The notes under the pieces are model-generated. The model worked only from the letters and a program-made list of their open reading frames with translations, did no database searches and had not been told where the DNA came from. Below are positions 32,670-44,211 of a DNA stretch of 64,000 bases, one piece after another. A program made the position numbers and the translations under genes. Numbering within the stretch: position 1 is the first letter of the stretch; each line of letters opens with the position of its first letter. Source of the stretch: Nelumbo lutea (Eukaryota; Streptophyta; Magnoliopsida; Proteales; Nelumbonaceae); the NCBI GenBank assembly GCA_022828595.1, contig JAKGHH010000002.1, positions 107,319,254 through 107,383,253 of the forward strand. Reading direction: 5' to 3'.

Positions 32670-33629
32670 CTCATATGCAGGTCTCTCCCTCACAGCTTGG
32701 CCTATGAGTTTTTTCTTCTTCCTTTTCAGTTTTCATAGTATTATATCTGCCTGGTTGGAATGGATGTGTATAACCTTACATTCTTTTTTTCCAGTACAAT
32801 GGAGATATGGAAGAGAAAAGACCTTTCCCGTTTATCAAAGACATTCTCTAATTTATTCCCTATTGCATCTACCGATGTTTGTTATGATCTTCTTCTCTGT
32901 AGACTAGGGTTGATCATTGAAGACACTTCATTGTGTGGTTTGCAAATGAATTTCCAATGGGATGTTTTAATATAAATATATAGAGCGCAAAACTTTGTAT
33001 TTTATATTATTTTATATGTATTTGTACAGTACAATTTGTTTTTGCACTCCTCTTTCAGTTGATATGGTTTCCATTAATAAAGTGGACATGCATCTTGTTC
33101 AATAATGGGCCCACAAAAACTAAATTTCATAATTCTCATAATTAACTTTGTTGGTGATAGGGCTGGGTCAGCCCCTAATCTTGGCTGTTCTAGGTTGTTA
33201 TTTCTATCTTTGTGGTGGTGTCTAATGAGAATTGGTTTGTTTTGGTTGCATTTATAGGTCTGAGTTTCGGTTTCTTTGTTATGTCTGTTTTCTTGTAATC
33301 TGAGTATTATCAATGAAGAATTGCCCTTTAGCGTAAAAAAATAATAATAACAATAAGAGAAGTGGTGAACTAAAGAATAATCCAAAAACTATAAAAAGTC
33401 TGGAATAATCAAATACAACAAGAGATCCACATTATACATAAATCCTAGACCCTGGGCGCTGACTTGAGTCTTATCCATTGCACCCCACCTCCCTCGGTAA
33501 TGCCATGAAATCGTGCTCAAACATTTTTTCTTGATAGGAGAATAGCAAATGCTTGAATCATACAAGGAAGAAAAAAGTGATGTGTAGTATAGGTGTATTT
33601 TACCAATAAGGAGGCACTCTTTTTAGATT
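32670..33629. other. no gene seen
   Basis: At about 32970-33030 a short block (AGAGCGCAAAACTTTGTATTTTATA) repeats one seen at 23460, 34620 and 51845. Nothing else is supported. Confidence 0.35.
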
Positions 33630-33975
33630 TTGAGAGCGAAAAAGTTGGTCAATGGGATTTTGGTTCCCATTGACCAAGAACCCCACATTCTTAATGTGGG
33701 GACTAAGGAAAGTTTATTTTCTTGGGTATGATACCTATATCCTATGTGGGTAAATAACCTTATCACTTAGGGGAAAGTTTCTAATACTTGAATGGGACAA
33801 AAATGACCCTTTTAATAATGAATTGTTATAGTTAAAATGCTCATTTCCTTTTTTACTTGGGAAATAAAAGAACATGGATAAATACACTTATATGGACAAG
33901 TGTTTCTCAAGAAAAACTTATCCAGGTAATTGTATTTACCTAAATAAGTAACTTACCAAAAAGCAAACGGAGCCT
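33630..33975 (+). repeat. about 340-bp dispersed repeat, copy 1
   Basis: The stretch from GGTCAATGGGATTTTGGTTCCC to CTTACCAAAAAGCAAACGGAGCC matches, in reverse complement, 51355-51660 over its whole length. It is likely a non-autonomous DNA element. The ends are not resolved. Confidence 0.55.
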
Positions 33976-34289
33976 AAGTGTAGAGTCGACACATAATGAA
34001 CTTTTCCTCTGATAAAATTTTGGTATTATTATTATTTTTTTGATAAGTTTCACCCTTCTCCCCATTGGGTTAATCATTCACCTCGGAGGAAGAGTAACCA
34101 AACCATGTGAAACTAAAATGCCCCTGCTAACACACAAAAAAGTTAGGCCCAGGCCCATATTATACTAATAAATGTCAGAGAATGAAGGTACAAGGTGACA
34201 ATGAGTTGCGACACGACCTACACTCACACCCTCAAACCCAAACAAGGTAACGGAGTTTCTCCATGAAATGGTCATTTGTATTTAAAACC

Positions 34290-34460
34290 TTTTGGATTTG
34301 TTTGTTTGTATTTTGCACTAGTATAAATGCATGGGAGTGAAAACTTTGGTTCGTTTTTTCTTTAGGTTTACTTTGCTACAGACTTTTCTTTACTTCATTT
34401 GCAATGCATCCAAGCGTAACAAAGTAAAACTTAAAATAAAAGTAAACCAAAATTTGCTTT
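34290..34460 (-). repeat. dispersed repeat, reverse copy of the 51.9-kb element
   Basis: TTTGCACTAGTATAAATGCATGGGAGTG and the following block match, in reverse complement, the 3' half of the 51905-52175 repeat. Confidence 0.45.
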
Positions 34461-34974
34461 CAACTCATTTTCAGTCCTATACTTTTCAAAGCCTTCACTG
34501 ATACTTCACTTCTTTTGCATGTCAAAAGTGTGAAAGAATACATTTGGACCAAATGGCATGCAATAAGTGCAATAAATTTCTAAGACACTATAGGCTCAGT
34601 TGGAAGAATGAAAATACAAATATGTTCAGTGCAAAGCCTTGTATATGATATTCTTATATCATGTATTTGCACGATTTTCAAACTATGCGTAAGGGGAAGG
34701 GGATATATGCGCTTTCTTTACATTATTTTTAAAGAATGCTTGTTGATTCTTGCCACTTGATCTTCCTTTGTCTCATTATGGGGATGAAGGCATTGCTCAA
34801 AAATATTTGCTCGTAGTAGAAGTAAAGTAGCAAAATCACCAAAAGAACACGCGACTATGTTGATTTGTTGTGTTGAACAAAATTTGTAAGAACTAACAAC
34901 CCATGATACATTAACTGCACAAATGCACACCCTGCTTCCAATTAAAGATCAAATAATGTGATTTCAAAAGCTAA
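34461..34974. other. 3' flank of the MYB-CC gene
   Basis: AT-rich and probably partly 3' UTR. A 23460-type short repeat lies at 34610-34670. Confidence 0.4.
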
Positions 34975-37900
34975 TCAACTTATCTTTGATGGGAAGTATC
35001 TTGGGTAATCATTGGATGGGAAGTTGGTATCTTCCGATCCTTCTCCTACACTAGAAACCTGAACATCTTCAACACTGTTCGATTGGTCATCTGAGAACAA
35101 GGTGTCCAAGTTTTGGGTATCTAACCAGTTCTTCTTTGCTTTCTGTTGCTGCTCAAACATCTTCTTCAGTTGTCTCCCCTGTTCCTCAATCCGCATTTGT
35201 AGGTTTCGCTGAATCTGGTTCAAGAAGGAAAAAGGAGGAAGGTATTATTTGATGATATAAGTTCTAGAAAAAAGACATAAAAGTACAGTTATACCTCTAG
35301 CTGCTCATGAAGACGCCTCTGGACTTCAAGTTGTAGTCTCAATGCTTCTGTGATTTGCATGCCACTAGCAGATACATGTTGATAAATGAGAGTTAAAAAT
35401 ACTTAGTTTGCATATAAGGGGATGGTGAATATTATAGCAAGAATGGTAATAAATATTGGAAATAAATATAGTTCAGTTTAAGTTTTAACACTTCTCTTCA
35501 AGCTAATAACAACTTCGGAAGGAGAGGAAATATCATTGAAATCTTACGTTTTTGGGTCAATCTGAGGAATGCTGTTAGCACAGGTTCTCTCGGTTTTTCC
35601 TGCAATCGAAAGTAGAGCAACTATTTCAATCAGAGATTATGAGGAAATTCCTGGTTTATATCACTTATAATTCATCAAAGAGAGAAGAGATCGATGGCTA
35701 TGCTATCTTCTGGTGTTGTCTCACTATATTTAGATCAGGTCTTTCAGAATACATTGAAGTAATAAGCATAAGAACCACTGACCTTCCATCAGCACCAAAA
35801 GGGCTAGTACTTCCTCATAAAAGAGGAGATTTTTAATTCAAGAAACTAACTTTTTATGCTTTTTTAAAAGGGCTTGGTTGGGGACAGCTTGGTTTTCGTG
35901 CATATTTAACTGGTAGTATGCTACTGTAATATAGTCATTGGAGGTGAAAACCTAGCTCTGAAAAGTGGAGCTCGGTTAACCATTTTATGACTAAATAAAT
36001 TTGTAGTGAAATGAGCGTAGCAGATATGAGGATGTTGAGATAAAAGGTTGTCTAGAATCTCCTGTTTAGAAGGGCTTTGAATGATTGGGAGATCGAACCT
36101 TTTAGTAGGCTTCTTCAAAGGTTGTACAGCACTCAAATTGACCCTAACGCAGCAGATAAAAGGTTTTGGGTTGCAGATAGCAAAGGCCAGTTTTTGGTGA
36201 AATCTTTCTATGGTAGACTGGCCCAAGAGGAAGTAGATCTGGATTTTCCTGTGTATATAATATGGTGCAAGCACATTCCATCGAAGATCTCTTTTTTTAT
36301 TTGGGCTGCTTACCTGAATAAGATTCCTACTAGAGACAATCTGGTTAGGAGTGGTGTGGTGATTAATTCTAAAAGATGTGCCTTGTGCAACAGTGATGAT
36401 GAGACTGTTGACCATCTGTTATTGCATTGCAGCTTCACTTACAAGACATGGGTGAGGATCCTCAGAATTTTTGCAATCAGAAGTTGCTGCCTAGAATCAA
36501 TGGCTGTTTTGGTCAACAGTTGGAGGGTACAAGGCCTGAGCAAGAAAGGGAAAGTTCTATGGGATTTGATTCCAGGTGCTGTGTTATTCCAAAACAAAAT
36601 CTGTCAAGAAGAGGAAGTGTGGCAGAAGATTGTGGGGAAGCTGTTCTCCTGGTCTTCGATTCAGCTAAAAGTTGACAGTTCTTTTTACGGTTCTCTTTTG
36701 ACTTTAAAAGCCTGTTTGTATCTCCCATTGGTTATGTAGTTTGAGCGCTACCTTTGTACTTCAATTGTACAGCTTCTGGTTGTACTTTCTTTTTAATTAA
36801 TTGATACTTCTAAAAAAAAATGTTGAGATATACGAATGGCAACCCTCCCCCACCCCTAATGGAGGGAAAATAGTTAAAATAGATTGGTAGTGTTCATGGA
36901 AGGCAAACCTTCTAGGGTGTGGTATGATGCAAGTTAAGGGTTCTAAAAGAACTTCACGAAGACTACAAAGGACATAGATTGAAAGTGCAAAAATATGATT
37001 CTTTAATTGAGGATATGAGCCTCGACGAGAATGAGATGATGTAAACATTATTTATGTATAAGGCAGACCCCAAATAATTGGAATAGAGCTTTGCTGAGTG
37101 AGTTGGATAAAATGTCATGTTGCACCCCTCCCACTGACATTTGGAATCAAGAAAAACCGAAGGCAAGGAAAATACACAATTAAGCATAAGCAACCAGGAA
37201 ATCTCTAGAGAAACTGAACCAACTGTTGACATAAAGAAGCTGGAGTCAATAAGCTGAAGTCTCTTAATGCATAGGCAGCCAAGTATGAGGACATAAGCAT
37301 CTAAATCAAATCAAGATTCAAAGTATCAATACCCTAATATGCTGGAATGGGTGTAACAATACTTTGTACCTAACCCAGTCTTTTTTTTTTTTTTCAAAAA
37401 TAGGTCAAGGGGTAGGTCTTAGGCTGCCTACCCCCTGAAATGGGTCAAAAGACCAAAGCTCTTGTATTTTGAGTATTGGACAACCACCAATATGATACAA
37501 TACGCTCAATTGGGTGAGTATTGTGTCGAAAATTCCATCTGAGCATTAACAAGCAAAGGTGCACAAAAGGATTGAGATGGTTCAATATGACCTTTTCTGG
37601 TACCTCAGTTCAATAATTCATAACAAGGGAGAGATTGAGGAGGATATCCCCCATAGAATTAGAGCAGGATGGGCAAAATGGAGGGATGTATCAATCTTAT
37701 TTGATAGGTGAATACCACCTAGATTAAAAGGAAAATTCTATGAAACTGTTGTAAGGCTAGTTATGCTGTATGGAGTAGTATTGTGCAGTCAAGAAACAAC
37801 ATGTCCAAAAAATGACTAGCAGAAATGCGTATACAGAGATGGATGAGTGGAAAAACTAGAAGGAATAGGGTAAAAAATGAAGTCATTTGAAGGAACCTAG

Positions 37901-40900
37901 TAGCTCCAATATATATCTATATCTATATCTATACTACTATTAAAAGTGGGAATGAGGTCTGTTTTTTGGTCCCTATTTATTGTGAGGGCAAAAAATGTAA
38001 TTTAAACCACTATTATTAAGTTTGTTCTATTCCCTCTCATTAAGTCCTATATCTAAGGTGACTAAAATGCTCCCTTTTTTCTAATTTGATCTGTATTTAT
38101 TGTGAGGGCAAAACACATAATTTAAACCACTACTGTTAAGTTCATTCTATTCTCTCCTATTAAGCCTTATATTTTAGGTATTAACTGCTATTTTCTCATT
38201 AAATCCTATATTTAAGGTATATTAAATAAATGATCTTTTTGAACTTTTTTCTTTGCTAAAATGTCCATACTTTTGAATTTGGTCCCTTTGATTGTGAGGG
38301 AAGAAAACACAATTCAAACTACTACTTTTCACTTCCTTCAATTCCCTCTCATTAAGTCCTATATTTAAAGTGTTATCTCCCATTCTTTCTCATTAAATCC
38401 TATATTTGAGTTTTTTCTTTATTTCTTAGCAATAAATTCTACTAATTAAATTTATCCAATAATTTTAACAATACAAAGCCTGTGTTCAAAACTGACTTAA
38501 CAAAATTGTTCTTCCGTCTAGGTGGCAGGTAAGTAATGGAACCATCTAGGTCAAATAGGTCAACCCATGATGTCATTAATTAAGTAATAATAATTTAAAA
38601 AAGTATAATACAAAATTTACAAAAAAAAAAACAAATTTTTGTGAAAATTTTTGGGCACATATCTAATATTAAATATCCATCATACTAAACAAAAATTAGT
38701 ATGATAAATAAGAAGTGACTTTAGTAATGATGGAAATGAAATAAAAAATTTAAAACCAACTTAGAAATGAAAGATTTTTCTATTCGGGTGGTGTGTCAAT
38801 GGTTCAGTCTTTTAGGTCAAATGGGTCAATTCATGATGTGATAATTAAATAATAAAAATTTTAAAAAGATAGAAAAACATATAAATTATTAAAAAAAATA
38901 TAGACTTTGTAGAAGGCATTTGGATACATCTTCAATATTATGTATTCATCATATTAAACAAAAATAAGTGTGGTAAATGAGAACTATTTTTATTGATGAT
39001 GGAAATGTAATAGAAAATTAAAACTAACTCAAATACAAAACTATTTTTCCATCTAGGTGGTGGGTCAACGATCCAACCAATTGGATAAATGGGTCAACCA
39101 ATGATATCACAATTAAAACAACAAATTAAAAAATAGATAGAAATACAAACAAGTTATAAATATATACAGAATTTATAGAAAGCTCTAACATATCTGAAAT
39201 ACTATACATTTATCGTATTAAACAAAGATCATTATGATAACAAGAATTATTTTTATATTAAATTATGTAAATGAAATGAAAATTTAAAGCCACCCAAAAA
39301 TTAAGTTTTTTTTTTCTTTTAAGGAAAATGGTTAACAAATGATGCCATAATTACAATAATAAAAACTCAAAAAAAAAAGATGGAAATAAAAAAAATATAG
39401 AAAATACAAAAAAAGAGAAAATTTTACACATCTCAAATTATATATATAATAAAGATACTAAAATTATTATTTTTATCTGAAATTTTCATGTGCAATGCAT
39501 GTACACATTTACTAGTAGGTAATAAGCTGAGAGAAAGTAGACTAAGATGGTTTACTTATGTATATAGAATACCCTTGACAACACCCATAAGAAGTGATCT
39601 GTTGCAAGTCAAAGGGGTAGGGGTAAAAAGGACATGGCTCAAAGTATTAAGAAATTATTTAAGTGCTAATAATTTAACAATGGATATGACATTAAACAGA
39701 GCAGAATGGTGAAACAGGATTCATGTAGTCCACCCCATATAGTTGGAATAAGGCTAGGATGATAATGATGAGGTGCACCAAAGGAATTTCAGGGAATCAC
39801 TATTTTACACTTCCCAACTTTCAAGCATGAGTAATAAACTAACAATGGAACGATATTAGAGGCCAAACTAGATAGACATACAAACATATACACATCATAT
39901 ACCCCCAATACCAGACACTGAATGAAGGTAGTTAACTTTAAAGACACTGAAACTGAATCCTAGTCAAAAGACTACAAGTACTCAACCGAAGAACACTGAT
40001 GACCCAGTAGCTGAGATGGTCACTCGGCGTTCCTCTAAAAATGGAGACACAGGATCAAACCCATGTAACTGTAGGCTCTCTGAAGGTCAGTGTGCCTCAC
40101 GTGCACCTGGTTCTATCCCCATCCCCTAATCCCCCTGTAATATGTATCATGTAAACAAAGAACAAGTTCATAGAATAAAAGCATAATAATAGAAAAGATC
40201 ACCTTCCAGATAAGAATTAGACGTACAAGGATTGGCATATCAATAGAAAAATATATTTTGAACTTTGAGCTCACGAGGCTGACGGGTTTCAGAAAGAATA
40301 GTGCACATGGACTCAAACCCCTCAACGAACCACCGACATCTACAATCTTAAACCACTTCTTTGATGAGATAAAGCAAAAAAAAGGACTAATAATATACAT
40401 GAAACTTCCCCATGAATTGATGTTATACCCAAACATCAAACTTCTTTTATTTTACTTGAGAAATAGCCATTGATTGGATAGTAACTATTACTCAATGACA
40501 ATGAACTTGGTCCATAGAACTTCCAACAGATGATCCACTGAAGAACTCCAGAATCCACATTGATGAACCTAGTGGGACATAGAGTCCTGTAATCAAGTCC
40601 ACCAAAATGAAAAAAGAAAAATAATACCCCCAGCCACACAAGACTAAAAAAGTAAAAAAAGAAAAGATCTTCTTTGATATTATGCGGTGCCATGTAACCA
40701 GCATGGATCTGACAAGGAAAGTCCATAGAAGTTTGGACTGCTCCTATCGTAGTGGAAGTGTGGAGCAGACCTAAATGTTCTGATAAAATGTGTAAGGCTT
40801 TCAAGAAAAGTTCTTGGTAACAGAAGACATTGATTCCATGGATGTGGACAGGGTTGGCCCATTTGTTTTGGATAGGAACTTCCAAGAAATGTTCTGATTC

Positions 40901-43900
40901 CTTCTTTTGCTGACCTGTTTCTTTCAGTTTCATCATCGTCATCATCATTTATGCCTTATCCCAATTATATGGGATTGGCTAAATGAATCCTGTTTGACCA
41001 GTCCATTCTATTTAAAGCTATATCCACTGTTAAATCATTTCTTACTACTTCTACCCATGTCTTTTTTGGTCTGCCCCTAGCTCTTCTAGCCCCTTCCACT
41101 TGGCCTGTTTCTTTCAGTTTCAGTATCAAAAATAGAATGGAAGGTGCAAGTATCAGAACTCTTATCAAATATAATACTGAACCATATGGTGAAATAATTA
41201 ATATTTCCACTACATTCATATAAGAAAACCTCAAATATTCTCCAAGAATTCAATAAAACCATAAGAAAGATAATATTTCAACAGACATTCTCCCTAAACT
41301 GCATCTTACAAACTGAAAGAAAAGAATTCCCAAAAGATATAAGGGTTTTGGTCCTTGAATACACAAAATTCAGAAGATCACAAAGTGAAAATCAAGTCTA
41401 ATCTAAACCCATCATTAGCATTTATGATGCAGACATGGAAGCAAGGAAGGAAAGCACTAAATAGAATGGAATGACGGAACAGGATTCATGTAGCTGATCC
41501 CATATAGTTGGGACAAGGGCATAAAGCTTAGGTGATAATTACACTGAAGCAAGGAAAGAATCCATGGAGAAAGAAATCAGAGTTCTCCTAATTTCTCACC
41601 CAATCGCAATTTCATTATTTTGGGCTATTTGAATTTTGATATTTTTAGTTTGTTACTGCCTTAGGAATATAGTTAAGTATTAGTTTTCTAGAAATTTACT
41701 ATTCTAAGTAAAAAAGAAGAAAAAACAATATTTATCACAATTCCAGACTTACCATTTACAGTAATTCCTGTAATTAATACATATAGTAAAATGGTGCTTT
41801 GGTACTTCAGTAATTTCTGGTGTATTGGATTAGAAAGTGTCATTAGTGTTATTTTAGAAGTTAGAGTCCTTAAGTGAGAAAAGCTTTAAAATGAGCATGA
41901 TTGAGGCATTCCACTACAGTATGAGGTGTAACTCAGAATGCAAGAAGCATAAGTATCCTGAGCACAAGGAAGTGTAAGCCTTCTCAAAAGGAGGAGGAAG
42001 AAGAAGAGGAGGGGTTCCCCTCTTCTGTGTTTTTTTTCTTCTCTTCTGCTTCTTTTTTCTTCTTTCTTTCTTGAGGCATGAATGAAACACATGAGGCACA
42101 TGAGGCATACCAAAGGTGTATGCCTTTCAAAAGGAATTTGAGGCACATGTCTCAGAGGCATCCACACTTCCAGCATATATGCCTCAGGGCATTTTGAGTG
42201 TGCCACACCTCCAGGCATATGCCTCAAACGCCTTTGAAAATATTGTGTATGAGGGTCCATATGGGTTACTTATGGGTTTGTCTTGTTTTGAAGTAATTAG
42301 AATTTGTTTTGGGTCAGTTTCATGGTTAATACTAGAATCTATAAATGGAGATTTGAGCTATCATATTTAGTTTATATAATTGGAATTTAAGAGTGCAATT
42401 AATTGAATGAAAATTTTGTTTGAAGTTAAGAGTGTTTTATTGTCTTTTCTCTATCTATCTATCTCTATCCCTATCTCTATCTCTTTATCTATCTATCTAT
42501 CCATCTATTCTTAAAAAGATGCAATCTTTCTTCTCTATTTCAGATCTGAATATCATTCTCCTATATTTAAAATCCTTAATTTCTCCCTCTTCTTCCCACT
42601 ATGTTCATCTCAGTAGGACTTTCTCCTTCCCATCCAACATGGCCACATCAATATAGCATGTAATTGACCCTTAAAACAAGAACTAGAGAATCAAAATCTA
42701 ATATTAAGTGTAGAAATTTTTGTTTCCTAAAATATAAAATTATAAGAAAACTTCATCCGGTTTAAGTTCATTCAATGGTTAGAATCATGTAATAATAGAA
42801 CTGTCATCAATGTGCAAAAGTATCTAATACACCATAAAAGAGAATATCTAAATCCAACCTTTTCAAAATTCACATAAAAAGACTCAATTACCATTTCTCT
42901 CCATAGATATTTTCAATGTTCAACAGATAAATAGCATAATGGAAAAAAACAACTCAATCTACCAACAACAATGAGATGGGTGATAAGGATTCACCTTCTG
43001 CAGATTCTGGTATGTACTTGGCAATTCGATATTTCTGAAAGCCACATGAAAAGGTTTGACTCAGATATTAGAAAATTAAATAGAAGCTAATATTTATACA
43101 ACACCAAAGTTTTGCAATGGAAAACCTGCAAATGGCTTTTCACATGGAAGATGCTTAATCCTTCAGAATCCATCAACTTCAGGATCCCTTTTGGAGTTGC
43201 CTCTGCATTCACCCAACAAATAAATGTCAACTATTTTCTACATTCTTGACCTCAAATATGATATCATACTACATACTTTCAGCACCCCCAAGGTGATTCA
43301 CAGATTCAACAAATCGCTTGTGAAGATCTGGAGTCCATCTAATCCGTGTTTTACTTGATGGTGCTGCTCCAGATGTAACAGTTCTACCAGAAACAACAGA
43401 AACACCTCCAGAAGGTCTCAGAGCATGATTTTCTGACTGAACATGTAAACTTGGTTGTGCAAGTGGAGATGTGGCTGGATTGTAACCAATCTGGATAAAT
43501 GAGACGAATGTAATCAAGCCAAACCATACTTAACAAGGCAATGGTTTCTTATTAGCCCATTAAAAATACAAAGTTTCTTACCAGTAATAAAAATATACAT
43601 AATAATAAGACTAAAAAGGACAAAAAACTCACTCTAGGATTCTGATTTCTCTCGTAAGAATTTGAGGGGTTCCTGTTGTCCAAAGTGGCATCTTCACCCA
43701 CCAACTTAGACGGCAGAAGTGGATGAAGTTCAACCCCAGGAAAATTTGTATATGAACTTTGATTGGAAATATCAGAAAATCTAGCATTCTGATTGCTACA
43801 GAAGGGAAGTTTCACAATGGATTGTAAAGAATCTCTTGATTGAAGGTCGAGGTCATCACACCTTTCTGAATTAACAGAAAAAGGTTCCTCGTAATTCTTT

Positions 43901-44211
43901 GGCAATTCTGAGAAACATGGACGGGTACTTTGATACTGATATTGTGGAAAACCCATGTAGCGTTCAGTTGCATAAAAAGCAGAATTTGGTGGTCCAAAAT
44001 GACTTGAAATAGTGCTAGCTAAATAGGAAGGCCTCAGATTTGGCTGTAGTGAGCCTCCATCCAAGGCTGGCATAGGAGATTGGAAACAAGCTCCCATATT
44101 CAAAGGCTGCTGAGAAGTGAAATTTTCATAGGTTCGACCAAATGATTCAAAAGAATAATCACTTGCAAACCCATTGTTCAATTCTTGAAACTGAGTCTTT
44201 CGAGTGTTCAT
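34975..44211 (-). CDS. PHL5: MYB-CC transcription factor, PHR1-LIKE (PHL5 type)
   Basis: Seven exons on the minus strand: 43633-44211, 43277-43490, 43126-43202, 42995-43034, 35548-35599, 35295-35364 and 34975-35214. All have GT-AG borders and consistent phases; together they encode 423 residues with no break. Residues 1-193 start [15 protein letters not shown] and contain [14 protein letters not shown]. The GARP/MYB domain is at about 240-297 ([20 protein letters not shown], then [13 protein letters not shown]). The coiled-coil MYB-CC domain is at about 325-365, with the LHEQLE motif. Relatives bind P1BS-type DNA sites as dimers in the nucleus and act in phosphate-starvation responses; PHL5 as paralogue rests on the N-terminal style and is less certain than the family. 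Intron 4 (35600-42994, about 7.4 kb) is full of transposons. Confidence 0.88.
36043..36820 (+). mobile_element. 5'-truncated L1-type LINE with 11-bp target duplication
   Basis: One long frame (36077-36739) encodes the end of a LINE ORF2: [37 protein letters not shown], and a Cys/His cluster [18 protein letters not shown] (zf-RVT). The tail is an A-run at 36812-36820. ATGTTGAGATA stands before the element (36032-36042) and after the tail (36820-36830), which is the expected target duplication. It is antisense to the MYB-CC gene, in intron 4, and its frame is hardly decayed, so it is fairly young. Confidence 0.8.
37910..39515 (+). mobile_element. non-autonomous Helitron inserted in the RTE element
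   Basis: The 5' end is a TATATC run leading into TCTATACTACTATTAAAAG, the known style of plant Helitron starts. The 3' end is ACTAG at 39511-39515, preceded by a small hairpin (TGTG at 39489 with CACA at 39504). Insertion is between A (37909) and T (39516) with no target duplication, as Helitrons do. Removing it restores the RTE codons APIGNK across the junction. The interior has no Rep/helicase genes but holds tandem repeats, including a 265-bp unit. Confidence 0.75.
38507..39345. repeat. diverged tandem repeat of about 265 bp inside the Helitron
   Basis: Units start near 38507, 38774, 39042 and 39305 with a CTAGGTGG-like block followed by GGTCAA and an ATGATGTCATAATTA-like block. Each unit is AT-rich and diverged. 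A second, shorter repeat (GTGAGGGCAAAA, ATTAAGTCCTATAT) recurs between 37980 and 38400. Confidence 0.6.
40005..40135 (+). mobile_element. tRNA-derived SINE-like unit
   Basis: ACCCAGTAGCTGAGATGGTC fits a polymerase III A box region, and GGATCAAACCC about 50 bp later is a good B box. This is the head of tRNA-derived plant SINEs. No cloverleaf is formed, so it is not a tRNA gene. The 3' end is uncertain. Confidence 0.5.
40933..41103 (-). mobile_element. RTE-type LINE, 171-bp insertion with 19-bp target duplication
   Basis: On the minus strand it encodes the RTE tail ([20 protein letters not shown], then HLANPI and a stop) and ends in the short repeat ATGATGATGACGATGATG. CCTGTTTCTTTCAGTTTCA occurs at 40914-40932 and again at 41104-41122, a perfect 19-bp duplication. 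This fixes both borders. It lies in intron 4 of the MYB-CC gene. Confidence 0.8.
41447..41540 (+). mobile_element. RTE-type LINE 3' scrap
   Basis: AAATAGAATGGAATGACGGAACAGG and CCCATATAGTTGGGACAAGG match the last codons and the 3' end of the RTE copies in this window. It is too short for more. Confidence 0.55.
41541..42448. other. intron sequence with repeated ATGCCTC / GAGGCAT words
   Basis: Between 41900 and 42235 the words GAGGCAT and ATGCCTC recur many times on both strands next to a purine-rich and a pyrimidine-rich block. It gives open frames in several registers but no protein pattern. Confidence 0.4.
42449..42510. repeat. (CTAT)n microsatellite, imperfect
   Basis: A run of CTAT and CTCTAT units in intron 4 of the MYB-CC gene. 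Confidence 0.8.

Larger units (their letters stand above)
37535..39775 (+). mobile_element. RTE-type LINE, 3' part, split by a Helitron
   Basis: The first part (37535-37909) encodes [48 protein letters not shown], the conserved C-terminal half of plant RTE reverse transcriptase. The second part (39516-39775) continues with [26 protein letters not shown] and ends with ATGATAATGATG, the RTE-style short-repeat tail. The two parts join in frame once the Helitron is removed. It lies in intron 4 of the MYB-CC gene. Stops show that it is dead. Confidence 0.75.

Noticed and set aside
36077..36739. 220-codon frame as a host gene
   Set aside because: It is the zf-RVT end of a LINE, flanked by an 11-bp target duplication and an A-tail.
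38507..39345. Spaced repeats that could be mistaken for a CRISPR array
   Set aside because: Units are about 265 bp, diverged and without short identical repeats; eukaryotic context.
40005..40135. tRNA gene
   Set aside because: Polymerase III boxes are present but no cloverleaf stems or acceptor pairing.
41886..42370. Overlapping frames around 42 kb on both strands
   Set aside because: Produced by the GAGGCAT/ATGCCTC repeat and purine/pyrimidine tracts; no protein pattern.
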